Below are positions 44,456 through 54,984 of a stretch of 64,000 nt of DNA, piece by piece (the stretch's first letter is position 1; the number at the start of each line of letters is the position of its first letter). Origin of the DNA: Pseudidiomarina homiensis (lineage in GTDB: Bacteria > Pseudomonadota > Gammaproteobacteria > Enterobacterales > Alteromonadaceae); NCBI RefSeq assembly GCF_003987225.1, contig NZ_PIPX01000001.1, forward strand, positions 434,001 to 498,000, in the 5' to 3' direction. The translations under genes and the position numbers were made by a program. The notes under the pieces were generated by a model that worked only from the letters and a program-made list of their open reading frames with translations, did not search any database and had not been told where the DNA came from.

Positions 44456-45628
44456 CCCTTTCAAGTACAGCGACTCAGGAAAATTAGTGCGAACTGGGTG
44501 ATCAGCGCCTTGGAACAGTCGTTCAATAATATGCAATGGGCGTTTGGCATCTAATGCAGCATCGGCGACCACTTTCTGGAAGAGCTCATTACTCAACAGC
44601 CCAGAGCACGAGAAAGTCATTAAAGTACCGCCCGGATTGAGGAGTTTACAGGCCATTCTGTTGATGTCTTTGTAGCCGCGACAGGCACTGTTTAAGTTCG
44701 CCTTGCTGTCGACAAACTTAGGCGGGTCCAACACGATAGTATCGAAACGTTCACCACGGTGATGAAAATCTCTTAGCGCTTGAAATACGTCTTGCTGTAG
44801 GTTACTTAAAGTTGCGAGGTCAAGTTGATTACGTTGGTGATTAGCGGTGGCTTGCGCTAAAGCACTTGCTGAAACATCAAGGTTAACCACTTCGCTCGCG
44901 CCAGCCTGAGCGGCAAATAAACCAAAACCACCACTGTAACTAAATGCGTTTAACACCCGTTTATTACGGCTATATTTTTGTACCGCTAAGCGACTGTCAC
45001 GCTGATCAAGGTAGTAGCCGGTCTTGTGGCCTTGCACAATATCAATACCAAGCTCTAAACCGTTTTCATTGATCCAAATGAGGTCGTCGGCCTTCGCTTC
45101 GGCGTGGGCAAAGAGCACACCGGTGCGTTGTTCAAGACCTTCTTTATTGCGCACGTCGACATCCGAACGTTCGTAAATATTACACTCAGGAAAGACAGTG
45201 CGCAGGGCTTCAATAATACTGTCGCGCCAAAGCTCTGCACCGGCACTAAGGAGTTGGCAGACGAGCCAGTTATCGTATTTGTCGATGGTAATGCCGGGGA
45301 GCTCATCCGCTTCAGCGGCAACGACACGATAGGCGTTGCTGGTAATGGCCAGCCCGTCACGTAATTGCTTGGCCGCAGTAATGCGCTGCAAGAAAAATTC
45401 CGCATCAATACTTTCTTGCTGTTGAAAACTCCACACGCGTACACGTATTTGCGATTGGGGAGACCAGGCGCCATAACCAAGCCAGTCACCCTCAGCACTG
45501 TGAATGCTGACGGTGTCACCAAGTTGTGGCGTGCCTTTTACTTTTTCAATCGCGCCACTAAACACCCAAGGATGCAGGCGGCGAAGTGACTTACACTTTT
45601 GTGGTTTTAAATGTACCGTGGCGACCAT
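44438..45628 (-). CDS. rlmI: 23S rRNA m5C1962 methyltransferase RlmI
   Basis: The 396-residue product (E. coli 396) has an N-terminal PUA domain (LKPQKCKSLRRLHPWVFSGA), a central domain with GITIDKYDNWLVCQLL, and the SAM-binding part: RVLNAFSYSGGFGLFAAQAGA, DTIVLDPPKFVDSKANL and LMTFSCSGLLS. RlmI makes m5C1962 in 23S rRNA. It starts 3 bp after the metG stop, so both are probably co-transcribed. Confidence 0.94.
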   Translation of the reverse strand: MVATVHLKPQKCKSLRRLHPWVFSGAIEKVKGTPQLGDTVSIHSAEGDWLGYGAWSPQSQIRVRVWSFQQQESIDAEFFLQRITAAKQLRDGLAITSNAYRVVAAEADELPGITIDKYDNWLVCQLLSAGAELWRDSIIEALRTVFPECNIYERSDVDVRNKEGLEQRTGVLFAHAEAKADDLIWINENGLELGIDIVQGHKTGYYLDQRDSRLAVQKYSRNKRVLNAFSYSGGFGLFAAQAGASEVVNLDVSASALAQATANHQRNQLDLATLSNLQQDVFQALRDFHHRGERFDTIVLDPPKFVDSKANLNSACRGYKDINRMACKLLNPGGTLMTFSCSGLLSNELFQKVVADAALDAKRPLHIIERLFQGADHPVRTNFPESLYLKGLVLRG

Positions 45629-45631
45629 CGT

Positions 45632-47674
45632 TTAACTTACTCGCATGCCTGGCTGAGCGCCATCGTGCGGATTCAAAATAAAGATATCTTTGCCGCCAGG
45701 ACCTGCCGCAAGCACCATACCTTCGGACATACCAAAGCGCATTTTACGTGGCGCTAGGTTGGCGACCATCACCGTATGTTGACCGATTAAACTCTCAGGG
45801 TCGTAGGCAGATTTTATGCCGGCGAATACTTGCCGCGTTTCACCGCCAAGATCGAGCGTCAATTTCAGTAGTTTGTCGGCGCCTTCTACGTGTTCAGCAT
45901 TGGCAATGCGAGCGACACGAAGATCGACCTTGGCAAAATCATCAAAATTAATTTCTGCTGCGATAGGGTCTTTACTCAGCTCGTCATTTGCAGTGCTGCT
46001 GGATGCTGCCGGCTGATTGGCGGCATTAGCTTCTTTAGAGGCATCAATCATTTTAGTTACGTTATCCATATCAATACGTTGCAAGAGGGCCTTGAAAGGC
46101 GCTATGGCATGATCTTTCAATACCGAGCGATGGCTGTCCCAATTGAAGTCTTCATTCAAGAAAGCTTGTACTCGCTGCGCCAATTCTGGAACCACGGGAG
46201 TTAAATAAATCATCAGCAAACGGAACAAGTTTATGCCAATTGAGCAAATTTCATGAACGCGTTCAGCGTTGGCTGGGTCTTTGATTAACTGCCACGGCTC
46301 TTCTTCGGCAATGTAAAAGTTGGCCTTATCTGCGAGCGCCATAATGTCGCGCATAGCACGGGAGAACTCACGTTTTTCAAAGGCTTCAGCAATGCTGTCA
46401 CCCGCTGCCTGAAACTCTTCGAGTAGATTTGTTTCGTTTAAGTCGGCTTTTAACTTACCGTCGAATTTTTTCTGAATAAAGCCCGCGCAACGGCTAGCAA
46501 TGTTGACCACTTTACCTACCAGATCGCTGTTTACCCGCTGCGCAAAGTCAGTGAGATTAAGGTCAAGATCATCAATCCGGCTCGTCAGTTTAGCGGCAAA
46601 GTAATAGCGTAAATAATCTGGGTCAAGATGATCCAAATAGGTACGCGCCATAATGAACGTGCCTTTTGACTTCGACATCTTGGTGCCGTTAACGGTGATG
46701 AAACCATGCGCCCAAACATTTGTTGGTTGGCGGAAATTTGCCCCTTTAAGCATTGCTGGCCAGAACAGGCTGTGGAAGTAAATAATATCTTTACCGATAA
46801 AATGGTAAACCTCAGCATCGCTGTCTGGTTGCCAGTAGCTGTCAAAATCCGCGTTGCCAGTCGTCGTGCAATAGTTCTTGAAACTACTCATATAACCGAT
46901 CGGTGCATCCAGCCAGACATAAAAATATTTACCCGGTGCATCAGGGATTTCGAAACCAAAGTAGGGGGCATCACGACTAATGTCCCAGCGCTGCAGGCCA
47001 GCTTCAAACCATTCGTTAAGTTTGTTTGCCATTTCTTCTTGCAGTGAGCCGGAGCGAGTCCAAGCCTTTAACATGTCTTCGAAGGCTGGCAGGTCAAAGA
47101 AATAATGCTCTGATTCACGCAGCTCAGGCGTCGCACCGGAGACGGCTGAAGTAGGATTCTTTAGCTCGGTAGGTGCGTACGTGGCACCGCAAACATCGCA
47201 ATTATCACCATATTGATCCGCCGCACCACATTTCGGGCATTCGCCTTTCACGAAACGGTCAGGCAAAAACATTTCTTTAGTTGGGTCATACAACTGTGAA
47301 ATGGTTTTGGTTTTGATGTGACCAGCGTCACGCAAACGGGTGTAAATAAGTTCCGCTAGTTCTTGGTTCTCTGCACTATGGGTCGAGTAGTAGTGATCGA
47401 ATGCGACATTAAAATCACTAAAGTCGGCCTGATGCGCGCGATTCATATCGGCGATCATTTGTTCCGGCTCAATACCCAATTGCTGAGCTTTCAACATGAT
47501 CGGCGTACCATGCGCATCATCTGCACACATGTAGTGGCACTCATGGCCTCGCATCTTTTGAAAACGTACCCAAATATCGGCTTGGATATAACCCAGCATA
47601 TGACCAATATGAATTGGTCCATTGGCATAGGGAAGCGCATTGGTGACCAAAATCTTACGCGGTGTTGTTGTCAT
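45632..47674 (-). CDS. metG: Methionyl-tRNA synthetase
   Basis: MetG charges tRNA(Met). The 680-residue product (E. coli 677) has [17 protein letters not shown] with the HIGH motif at 22-25, the four-cysteine zinc knuckle [20 protein letters not shown], the KMSKS loop [11 protein letters not shown], an anticodon-binding helical domain, and a C-terminal tRNA-binding OB fold ([20 protein letters not shown]). The ATG at 47674 gives the family start; the longer open frame is not conserved. It is divergent from mrp, 115 bp away, as in E. coli. Confidence 0.97.
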   Translation of the reverse strand: MTTTPRKILVTNALPYANGPIHIGHMLGYIQADIWVRFQKMRGHECHYMCADDAHGTPIMLKAQQLGIEPEQMIADMNRAHQADFSDFNVAFDHYYSTHSAENQELAELIYTRLRDAGHIKTKTISQLYDPTKEMFLPDRFVKGECPKCGAADQYGDNCDVCGATYAPTELKNPTSAVSGATPELRESEHYFFDLPAFEDMLKAWTRSGSLQEEMANKLNEWFEAGLQRWDISRDAPYFGFEIPDAPGKYFYVWLDAPIGYMSSFKNYCTTTGNADFDSYWQPDSDAEVYHFIGKDIIYFHSLFWPAMLKGANFRQPTNVWAHGFITVNGTKMSKSKGTFIMARTYLDHLDPDYLRYYFAAKLTSRIDDLDLNLTDFAQRVNSDLVGKVVNIASRCAGFIQKKFDGKLKADLNETNLLEEFQAAGDSIAEAFEKREFSRAMRDIMALADKANFYIAEEEPWQLIKDPANAERVHEICSIGINLFRLLMIYLTPVVPELAQRVQAFLNEDFNWDSHRSVLKDHAIAPFKALLQRIDMDNVTKMIDASKEANAANQPAASSSTANDELSKDPIAAEINFDDFAKVDLRVARIANAEHVEGADKLLKLTLDLGGETRQVFAGIKSAYDPESLIGQHTVMVANLAPRKMRFGMSEGMVLAAGPGGKDIFILNPHDGAQPGMRVS

Positions 47675-47789
47675 CGAATTCGTCCGTCTAACTACCCATT
47701 TGAAAGTTGTAAAAGTGTACCTGAAACAGTGCTGGCAATCCACCAACAGTCACCGTATCATGCGGCATAAACGCGTGTTTGGAGAAGTT

Positions 47790-48851
47790 ATGTTCTGGAA
47801 GAAATCAGAGTCGCAAAAAGCTGCGCCTGCTGATGCGCACTTTACCGACGAACAGCGTGCCAGACTGCAAGCATTCCGTCTGCCCAGCTGGCAACAGCCG
47901 GTACCCGACGATTGGTGGCAGAAAGAAGGTGACCGAATCATCTTGAATTTGCCTTTTGCTGCGCATGAACGGTTGCTGCAAGATCTCGCCAACGAAGATT
48001 GTTTTTCTGGCTACACGATGAGTGTGCGATGTACGATTGAAAAATTGCAAAACTCGCAACCTGACCTGCCGTTGGTATACGGGAACGTCATAGTGGTTTC
48101 ATCCGGCAAGGGTGGGGTAGGAAAGTCATCAGTTGCGGTACAATTGGCCTTAGCATTGGCGGAAACCGGCGCGGTTGTTGGTATGCTGGACGCTGATGTT
48201 TACGGCCCTTCGTTGCCAACGATGTTGGGCGGTGCTGATGAAAAGCAAGCAATGTCGCCGCAGAACAAACTTATTCCTCATCTACGCCATGGTGTTCACG
48301 TAAGTTCAATGGGGTATTTGGCGGACGCCAAAGAAGCTGCTATCTGGCGGGGACCTATGGCTAGTGCCGCGTTACAACAACTGTTTCGCGACAGTCAGTG
48401 GCCACGGCTTGATTACTTGGTTGTTGATATGCCGCCCGGCACCGGTGATATCCAATTAACCCTCGCACAAAAAATGCCGATAACCGGTGCAGTAGTCGTT
48501 ACCACGCCGCAAAATGTTGCTTTGGCGGATGCCGAAAAGGGCATTGCGATGTTTCGTAAGATGGGTATTCCATTAACCGGTTTGGTCGAAAACATGAGCT
48601 ACTATCATTGTCCAAAGTGTGGCTTCGAAGAAGCTATTTTCGGTCGCGATGGCGGCCAACGTGTTGCCCAGAGCTACGACGTGCCGCTGCTAGCACGCTT
48701 ACCTCTGGCGAGTGCTGTGCGCAAGGCTTTGGATGACGGCGTGCCGTTAGTAGTGTCTGAGCCTAAACATGAATTAAATCAACCTATTAGAGCTATGGCT
48801 GCGGCTATAGCGGGTCAGCTTTATTTGCAGGAGAAAGCAAAATGCGCCTAA
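47790..48851 (+). CDS. apbC: Iron-sulfur cluster carrier protein Mrp/ApbC
   Basis: The 353-residue P-loop ATPase has the deviant Walker [20 protein letters not shown] at about 102-120, [32 protein letters not shown] and the cluster-binding pair in YYHCPKCGF. It carries and transfers Fe-S clusters. The N-terminal 95 residues take the place of the short MIP18-like domain of E. coli Mrp but match it only loosely. GGAGAAG precedes the ATG. It overlaps dcd by 10 bp. Confidence 0.94.
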   Translation: MFWKKSESQKAAPADAHFTDEQRARLQAFRLPSWQQPVPDDWWQKEGDRIILNLPFAAHERLLQDLANEDCFSGYTMSVRCTIEKLQNSQPDLPLVYGNVIVVSSGKGGVGKSSVAVQLALALAETGAVVGMLDADVYGPSLPTMLGGADEKQAMSPQNKLIPHLRHGVHVSSMGYLADAKEAAIWRGPMASAALQQLFRDSQWPRLDYLVVDMPPGTGDIQLTLAQKMPITGAVVVTTPQNVALADAEKGIAMFRKMGIPLTGLVENMSYYHCPKCGFEEAIFGRDGGQRVAQSYDVPLLARLPLASAVRKALDDGVPLVVSEPKHELNQPIRAMAAAIAGQLYLQEKAKCA

Positions 48852-49432
48852 CGGATCGGCAAATTGTCAGCTACTTAGATGCACAAAGAATTGCCATCGA
48901 ACCACGGCCCAAAGCAGAAGATATTAGTGGTGTCACTGTCGACATTCATCTGGGCAATGAGTTTCGCGTGTTGGAAGATCACGCCGCACCCTATATCGAT
49001 ATCAGTGGTCCGCGCGAAGCCATTGAAAGTGCGATTCACCAAATCATGAGTGACCCTATCGTTTTACAGCCGGAACAGGCGTTTTTTATCCACCCAGGTG
49101 AATTCGCCTTGGCTGTAACGCATGAGAGTGTGACCTTGCCAGCAGATATGGTGGGTTGGCTTGATGGGCGTTCGTCCTTGGCGCGGCTGGGATTGATGGT
49201 GCATGTAACGGCACATCGTATCGATCCAGGTTGGTCAGGACAAATTGTTTTGGAATTTTTTAATAGCGGTAAGCTACCTTTGGCGTTGCGACCGCATATG
49301 AAGATAGGTGCACTGAGCTTTGAGTTGCTTGATGAGCCTTGTGCGCACCCTTACAGTAAACGTAAGGATGCGAAATACAAAGATCAACGCGGCGCCGTTG
49401 CTTCACGCATTAGCGCCGACGATAAGGATTAA
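48842..49432 (+). CDS. dcd: dCTP deaminase
   Basis: Dcd makes dUTP from dCTP for thymidylate synthesis. The 196-residue product (E. coli 193) has [60 protein letters not shown] (catalytic Glu lies in the following GQIVLEFFN) and ending [11 protein letters not shown]. It starts inside the end of mrp, a pairing also seen in E. coli relatives. The stop interlocks with the convergent M14 gene. Confidence 0.96.
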   Translation: MRLTDRQIVSYLDAQRIAIEPRPKAEDISGVTVDIHLGNEFRVLEDHAAPYIDISGPREAIESAIHQIMSDPIVLQPEQAFFIHPGEFALAVTHESVTLPADMVGWLDGRSSLARLGLMVHVTAHRIDPGWSGQIVLEFFNSGKLPLALRPHMKIGALSFELLDEPCAHPYSKRKDAKYKDQRGAVASRISADDKD

Positions 49433-52113
49433 CGGAGCGGTCGTGCGTGCGATGCCCCAGCAAAGATTGCGTTGGCGAGGGTGATCGTCAATCCGTCGAG
49501 ATACGCACGATACGTAGGCTCTTGGGCGAAACTGATTACCATTCCACGTCCACGTGGCTGCCACATAAGATACGGTTTATGTGCCAATTGCTGCTTGTTT
49601 TCTGCCCAAAGGTAACCACTCGCCAATACTTCATCAGCTGACGCATAGGTAAGTAGGTTACGACCTTTGTTGATCGTTAACGGGCGGAAAATCTGATTGC
49701 CGACAGTGATACTGTTAACGGTTTCTGGAACCCCGGCCGTAAGCCAATGTTCTTGGTCAACGTCCAGCTTGGTGAGTACACCAGAAGTCCAGTAAGGGTC
49801 TGTGGTCGCTCCATTGACGTAGTCGTGTAAATGTTCCGTCGATTCTAATAGTAAACCGTCGACACGCGCTTCTTTGTGAACTTCAACTTGCGCGTCTTTG
49901 CTCGCACTTTCAAGCGCACTTGCTAGTAAGTCATTCTGCACTGCCCACGCTGAACTTGTGCCCATTGTGATAAGCACGCCACCGCGCTCAACCCAGCCTT
50001 TTAGATTGTTGGCACCATCTTCACCTAATGCGTCGGCGATGTTGCCATAACTCGCTGGTAGTAACAGCACTTGGTACTGACTGAGGTCGGTACGACGCAA
50101 TTGCGCTGCGCGAATAGCAGTGACTGGGTAGCCCAACTGACGTTCAATCACAAAGCGGGTATGGCCAGCGTTTAAGCTGCTAAATGGCTCATCCCATGCC
50201 ATGGCGATGCGCGGAGCGTGAACGTGCTGAACGTTATTGGAACCAAAGTTTGGCCCGTCAACAATCCAACTTGAGTCGACACCGTTAATTGTCGCGCCAG
50301 TCTCTTCAGCAAGTTGTGTCAGTTGCTCGACCAGCTTAGCGTCGTTGTCAGCACGCGTAAAAATTAACGAACCTGCAGGGTAACGTTCACCTGATTTAAG
50401 CGTAAAAGCGAGGTCACTCTGCTTAACGCTCAAGCCTTCGCGTAATGCTGCAGCCAGCAAGCGTGCGCCATTCATATCTCCCCACGTTGCTAAAAAGCCG
50501 ACTTTAGCATCCGCATTTGTTAATTCTCCGGGAACGAGAGTGGCGCTGCTGGCGACTTGCAAGTCGGTACGCGGAGCGCGCTGACAGCGTTGTTGTGGCA
50601 GATTGAACATTAACGGCAAAGACCAAGCGGTGACGTCGTAGATTTGGTCGGGTAAATTATTAGCTCGTAGCCGTTCCTGCTCGTCAAGAAAGTCTTGCGC
50701 CATATTTACTTGTTCATCCAGCAACGTACGAATCATATAGTGAGCCGGCTGCGCACTGTCGATAACTAAGCTGCCAGCGGCAAATTCACTACCACAGGCG
50801 CTAAACGCTTGGTTACTTTGTTGAACGTTTACGCCATGCTGCGTAAGCAAGCCGGCGAGTCGCTGTACACCGGCACGATCACGTTTGGCATCAATATAAA
50901 TAAAACGTTCGTCGCTCGCCTTACCGTCAGCAATTGCCTGCTGTCGATAGTTCCAGAAATTTTCCAACAAGCGTTTACGTTCACGGCTCGCGGTCTCGAT
51001 GGTCGCTAACGAGGCGACAAAGTGCCGTTGTACGCCGTCACCGTAAGTCAGAATAGTGCCATCTTTGGTACGGAATTTATGCCCACGAGCTGATGCCATT
51101 TCGTAGGTCATTGCTAAAGAGCCGTGATAGAGAGGCCAACTTGCGCCGTAGCCGGGGTAAAAAGCATCAAAAATTTCCCGGGTGAAGTAATCGTAGCCAT
51201 GTTCGTCGAACCAGCGCCCATTGTTCTCGCCAATGCGCCACAGTGATTCGCGTTGGCTCTTGGCGATTAATGGATTGTACGGCCGCGCTTCAGGGGTGAA
51301 ATAATAGCTTTGGTCACCGCCCATTTCGTGCAAGTCGACAAAAATGAGGGGATAGGTGTCGAGCAGTGCGTCGACTTGCCCAGCTACTTCAGGCTGCGTT
51401 AAAGCAAGCCAGTCACGATTGAGGTCGAATAAGTAATGGTTACTACGTCCACTCGGCCATGGCTCGTTGTGTTCAGCCGAAATTCGGTCACTGCTATGTT
51501 CCATGCCTGCGGTCATGTAGTAACGACTAACGAAACGCGCTCGACCGTCAGGATTTTGTACTGGGTCGATAAATACGATGGTATTGTCGAGCCACTGTTG
51601 AGTCTCGGTATCTGCTGCGGCCAACAAATGCCAAGCTGTCAGCAATGCTGCTTCTGGTGATGAGATTTCGTTGCCATGGACACCATAAGAAAGCCAAATA
51701 CTACTCGGTAAATCAGCAATGAGTTTTTCAGCTTGCTCGGCGTTTGTCGTTTGTGGGTTAGCTAAAGCTCGCATGCCGTCGCGAAATTCGGCAAGATTAC
51801 TAGTATTTTCAGCATTACTAATTGCGACATAGTATAGCGGGCGGCCTTCCCAAGTTTGACCGTAATGAACAATCTCGACTTGTTGTGGATGTGCGGTTTC
51901 AAGTGCTTGAAACGCCTCGTAAATAGCTGCCGGGCTCGATATTTTACTGCCAATGGGGTAACCCAAAACTTCAGTTAAGTTGACGGGTGAATTCTGGTAG
52001 TCGACCGTTAAACCGAGACTGCTCGTTTCACTATCTGCAGGGAGCGGAGCGGAATGCGCCAAAGGTGCTGCCAGACACAGAAAAAGTGCGGCAGAGAGAT
52101 GCTTTAACTTCAT
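49429..52113 (-). CDS. Exported M14 family metallocarboxypeptidase with large C-terminal region
   Basis: The 894-residue protein has a signal peptide (to AHSAPL) and an M14 zinc peptidase domain at about 55-385. Zinc ligands are His146 and Glu149 in GVHGNE, and the later His in [22 protein letters not shown] lies between, and YEMASARG carries the likely catalytic Glu. The remaining 500 residues include a stretch at about 665-760 ([20 protein letters not shown], then [12 protein letters not shown]) like a glutamine-amidotransferase-like fold without obvious activity. It probably trims peptides outside the cytoplasm. It follows yvcK on the same strand after 17 bp. Confidence 0.87.
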   Translation of the reverse strand: MKLKHLSAALFLCLAAPLAHSAPLPADSETSSLGLTVDYQNSPVNLTEVLGYPIGSKISSPAAIYEAFQALETAHPQQVEIVHYGQTWEGRPLYYVAISNAENTSNLAEFRDGMRALANPQTTNAEQAEKLIADLPSSIWLSYGVHGNEISSPEAALLTAWHLLAAADTETQQWLDNTIVFIDPVQNPDGRARFVSRYYMTAGMEHSSDRISAEHNEPWPSGRSNHYLFDLNRDWLALTQPEVAGQVDALLDTYPLIFVDLHEMGGDQSYYFTPEARPYNPLIAKSQRESLWRIGENNGRWFDEHGYDYFTREIFDAFYPGYGASWPLYHGSLAMTYEMASARGHKFRTKDGTILTYGDGVQRHFVASLATIETASRERKRLLENFWNYRQQAIADGKASDERFIYIDAKRDRAGVQRLAGLLTQHGVNVQQSNQAFSACGSEFAAGSLVIDSAQPAHYMIRTLLDEQVNMAQDFLDEQERLRANNLPDQIYDVTAWSLPLMFNLPQQRCQRAPRTDLQVASSATLVPGELTNADAKVGFLATWGDMNGARLLAAALREGLSVKQSDLAFTLKSGERYPAGSLIFTRADNDAKLVEQLTQLAEETGATINGVDSSWIVDGPNFGSNNVQHVHAPRIAMAWDEPFSSLNAGHTRFVIERQLGYPVTAIRAAQLRRTDLSQYQVLLLPASYGNIADALGEDGANNLKGWVERGGVLITMGTSSAWAVQNDLLASALESASKDAQVEVHKEARVDGLLLESTEHLHDYVNGATTDPYWTSGVLTKLDVDQEHWLTAGVPETVNSITVGNQIFRPLTINKGRNLLTYASADEVLASGYLWAENKQQLAHKPYLMWQPRGRGMVISFAQEPTYRAYLDGLTITLANAIFAGASHARPLR

Positions 52114-52130
52114 GATAAGAACCTTCTTCT

Positions 52131-53051
52131 TTATGCTGTTGTTAGTATTTTTAATGCGCGATTTAGTGCTTGCTGCAAGCTTACCTGATCATGCCGCTGC
52201 GGCGCAGTGCTATCCGCTTGGATACTATTTATGTGTGGCAAACTGAGTGCCGAGTCTGCATGGTTAGTGATGACGAGATCAATAATTTGACGGCCGAGGG
52301 CGCGCTCAAACCATTTTAGTCGCTCGCTCAAACAAAGTTCACCTGCAGGGCTGTGCTCGGGTAACAGATTATCAATAAAAATCACTGGGGCAGGGCTGGT
52401 TTCGATAGCTTCCACGATACCATCGACGAGTAACGGTGGCATGATCGAGGTGAGGAAACTTCCTGGTCCAATAATAATAAGTTCACTACGGCGTAAATGT
52501 CGTAACGCCTCAGGCGTTGCCGATACGCGGTTAGATAAACGTAAGTGGCTGGGCATATGATGCAATTGGTCAACCAATAATTCGCCGAAGCATTCGAGCC
52601 CTTCGTGCGTGTCCGCCACAAGGTCGACCGGTGTTTCGGACATCGGAAGCAAGCGCGTGTTGACGTTTAACAGCCGGCTTAATAACTGAATGCCATCCAG
52701 TGGACGCGCACTGATTTGATTTAATGTGTGGAGCAGTAAGTTGCCGAAGTTATGTCCCTCGAGCTGCGGGTCATCGGTAAACCTGTAATTAAGGACATCG
52801 GCGGCAAGCGGCTGATCAACCAATTGCGACAAACAGTTGCGGATATCCCCCCAAGCAATGGTCTTTTGTGAGCGGCGTAGCAAGCCACTCGCGCCGCCAT
52901 TGTCGGTGGTCGCGACGATACCAACCAGACGCCGCTCCAGAAATCGTAAACTCGCAAGAACGCGCCCCAGGCCATGACCGCCGCCGATGGCTGTGACTTT
53001 TGTCAAACGCTCTAAGTCGGTAGATGCGTCTTTTTTCTCGCTGGAGTGCAT
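52131..53051 (-). CDS. YvcK/YbhK family UDP-GlcNAc-binding regulatory protein
   Basis: The 306-residue protein (E. coli YbhK 302) has the CofD-like fold start KVTAIGGGHGLGRVLASLRFL, VATTDNGGASGLLRRS, GDIRNCLSQL, EGHNFGNLLL and IGPGSFLTSIMPPLLVDG. In Bacillus, YvcK binds UDP-GlcNAc and links carbon status to cell wall synthesis. The same role here is inferred from homology. It lies upstream of the M14 peptidase gene with no overlap. Confidence 0.9.
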   Translation of the reverse strand: MHSSEKKDASTDLERLTKVTAIGGGHGLGRVLASLRFLERRLVGIVATTDNGGASGLLRRSQKTIAWGDIRNCLSQLVDQPLAADVLNYRFTDDPQLEGHNFGNLLLHTLNQISARPLDGIQLLSRLLNVNTRLLPMSETPVDLVADTHEGLECFGELLVDQLHHMPSHLRLSNRVSATPEALRHLRRSELIIIGPGSFLTSIMPPLLVDGIVEAIETSPAPVIFIDNLLPEHSPAGELCLSERLKWFERALGRQIIDLVITNHADSALSLPHINSIQADSTAPQRHDQVSLQQALNRALKILTTA

Positions 53052-53338
53052 GCGCGGTTCCCTGAATGGTTGAGTGCGTTTGTTGTGTGCTTGCTACTTT
53101 ATGCCGCAGAGCTCATTTACGCAATTATTCTGACCCGTAGCGTTGATTTAAAGCGAACGCTTTTTGTTAGTTCTTTGCAAAACTCCTAAACTATTCACTA
53201 TAAGGGACTAAAATTTGTTTACTAAACGACGGTAGAAATCGTTTGCACTGTAAATGGCGTGTAAAGGGTGTTTTCACCATTTCATTTACGGAATAGGTTC
53301 GTATAACATTCATCACATATTACATGAGGTATAGAGCC
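53052..53338. other. Intergenic region with several small inverted repeats
   Basis: This 287-bp gap separates divergent yvcK and the DUF4382 gene. It is A/T-rich and holds three inverted repeats: AAAGC-GAAC-GCTTT at 53150-53163 followed by T's, AAACGA/TCGTTT at 53224-53244, and GTAAATG/CATTTAC at 53250-53289 with GGTG-TTTT-CACC nested inside. I see no open frame or RNA gene that I recognise. It presumably holds both promoters. Confidence 0.5.
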
Positions 53339-54310
53339 ATGTTTAATAAATGTTTATATCGTAGTTTAATTGTTAGCGGTGTCGCCTTAGCCTTAACGGC
53401 TTGTGGCGGCTCTTCAGATAGCAACGACGACCAAATGGCGCGTTTCTCGCTTGGCGTAAGTGACGCTCCCGTTGATAACGCAGACGCCGTAGTCGCCTGT
53501 TTTAATGCCATTGAACTGGTGGGTAATGGTCAAGGAACTCAGACTTTTACTATCGGCGAAACCGATAACACTGTTGCCAGCAATGATGTCTGTAAAGATG
53601 AAAACGGTGACACTATCCCAAATACGTACGGCGTGGATCTATTAAGCTATACCGGTTCGGACTCAGCGAGTTTGATTGAAGGAATTGAAGTCGAGCCGGG
53701 TACTTATGGTCAACTACGTCTAGTTATGGCTGCAGGTTCTTATGTTCAGGTTGGTGACCAGCAGCTCCCGTTACAAGTACCTTCGAACGAGCTGAAATTC
53801 GATAGCCTTACGCTTGATGTAAGTGGCAATGCTGCATATACAGTGGAGTTCGATTTACGTCAGGCCATGGTGGATCCCGTTGGTATCGAGGGGTACTTCC
53901 TTAAACCGCGAGGCGTCCGCTTAGTGAACAATCTGTCGATTGGTCATATCGAGGGCTCGCTCGCTGAGGAATTATTAATTACCAATTCTTGCACAGTCGC
54001 GCCAAGCGACGTGTCTGAGCCAGTGGCTGTGGTGTATCTCTATGAAGGAAGTGACTTAGAGATTGCCTCCCTGGCAGATGTGGGTGGGGCAGAGACCCAT
54101 CAACCGTATGCCGTTGCAGCGGTGTACTTTGATGGTGTTTCTGCCTACACCTTTTCTGTCGGTTACGTAGCGGCAGGTGATTACTCCGCTGCGTGGAGCT
54201 GCCAAACGGATGACGATCCTGAGGCAGACGATGACCTAACATTTAATGGATCTGTAAATGTTAGCGTTGATGGAGATGGTGCGGTGACGACTGTAGACAT
54301 CTCTGGATAA
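53339..54310 (+). CDS. DUF4382 domain lipoprotein
   Basis: The 323-residue protein has a signal peptide with a lipobox (LALTAC, Cys near residue 21), a short Gly/Ser/Asp linker and then a DUF4382 domain (about 33-190) starting RFSLGVSDAPVDNADAVVAC. Further motifs are LIEGIEVEPGTYGQLRLVM and YFLKPRGVRLV. The C-terminal 130 residues hold a second beta-rich unit that may bind or sense something at the surface. Function is unknown. The ATG at 53339 has GAGG 9 bp upstream; an ATG at 53324 overlaps that site. A terminator follows. Confidence 0.85.
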   Translation: MFNKCLYRSLIVSGVALALTACGGSSDSNDDQMARFSLGVSDAPVDNADAVVACFNAIELVGNGQGTQTFTIGETDNTVASNDVCKDENGDTIPNTYGVDLLSYTGSDSASLIEGIEVEPGTYGQLRLVMAAGSYVQVGDQQLPLQVPSNELKFDSLTLDVSGNAAYTVEFDLRQAMVDPVGIEGYFLKPRGVRLVNNLSIGHIEGSLAEELLITNSCTVAPSDVSEPVAVVYLYEGSDLEIASLADVGGAETHQPYAVAAVYFDGVSAYTFSVGYVAAGDYSAAWSCQTDDDPEADDDLTFNGSVNVSVDGDGAVTTVDISG

Positions 54311-54360
54311 ACGCGCTGACACTTTAGTTAGTGCATGTTTATCACTTTGTTCTCCAATTT

Positions 54361-54383
54361 AAAGCCCCGCAAGGGGCTTTTTT
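54361..54383 (+). terminator. Rho-independent terminator
   Basis: An 8-bp stem AAAGCCCC/GGGGCTTT with a GCAA tetraloop is followed by T's. It lies 50 bp after the DUF4382 gene. The A run on the left would also allow weaker action on the minus strand. Confidence 0.92.
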
Positions 54384-54465
54384 GGTTTTCTGCGGCAATG
54401 GCTTTTTTTTCGATGCTAATCGAGCCATACTTAGCCCATCTTTTCTCGAACCTAAGTGATGCAGT

Positions 54466-54984
54466 ATGCAAGAGAAGAAAACTCTGCTTAACCTTATTGC
54501 TGTGTGTTTAGTTACTTTTAGTCCTATCGCTAGCGCACAGGCAGAATGCGGAACTGGCGCCGACCAACAGTGTAGCTATGAAAGTACCCAGCTCTGCCTA
54601 GCTGATCATGAGCAACCGGTCATGCAAGTTGAAATCGCGGATTCTTTTGCGAAAAGAGCACGCGGACTTATGCATCGCGAACAACTAGCTGAACATCAAG
54701 GCATGTGGTTTGTGTACGACAGTGAACGTCCTGGCTACTCAGGATTCTGGATGCACAACACGAAAATTCCATTGGACATCGCCTACCTTGATCAAAACCT
54801 ACGTGTTGTGAAGACCTTCACAATGCAACCTTGTACCAGCAAGAACTCTCGCAACTGTCCATCCTATCGACCTAATGCTAGTTATTGGTCGGCGTTAGAG
54901 ATGAATGCGGGGTACTTCAATGACTATGACATCACCGTCGGAACCCAACTACAACAATGTAAACAACAGGAGAGCAACCGATGA
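54466..54984 (+). CDS. Exported DUF192 family protein
   Basis: The 172-residue protein has a signal peptide (to ASAQAE) followed by a short Cys-rich segment and the DUF192 fold: VEIADSFAKRARGLMHRE, GMWFVYDSERPGYSGFWMHN, KIPLDIAYLDQNLRVV and ALEMNAGYF. DUF192 proteins are small beta-barrels of unknown role, often secreted. The extra cysteines (six or so) suggest disulfides. The stop overlaps the start of the M28 gene by 4 bp, so the two are co-translated. Confidence 0.87.
   Translation: MQEKKTLLNLIAVCLVTFSPIASAQAECGTGADQQCSYESTQLCLADHEQPVMQVEIADSFAKRARGLMHREQLAEHQGMWFVYDSERPGYSGFWMHNTKIPLDIAYLDQNLRVVKTFTMQPCTSKNSRNCPSYRPNASYWSALEMNAGYFNDYDITVGTQLQQCKQQESNR

Noticed and set aside
53150-53165. 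AAAGC/GCTTT with T's as a terminator
   Set aside because: Only five pairs, and no plus-strand gene lies upstream for it to terminate.
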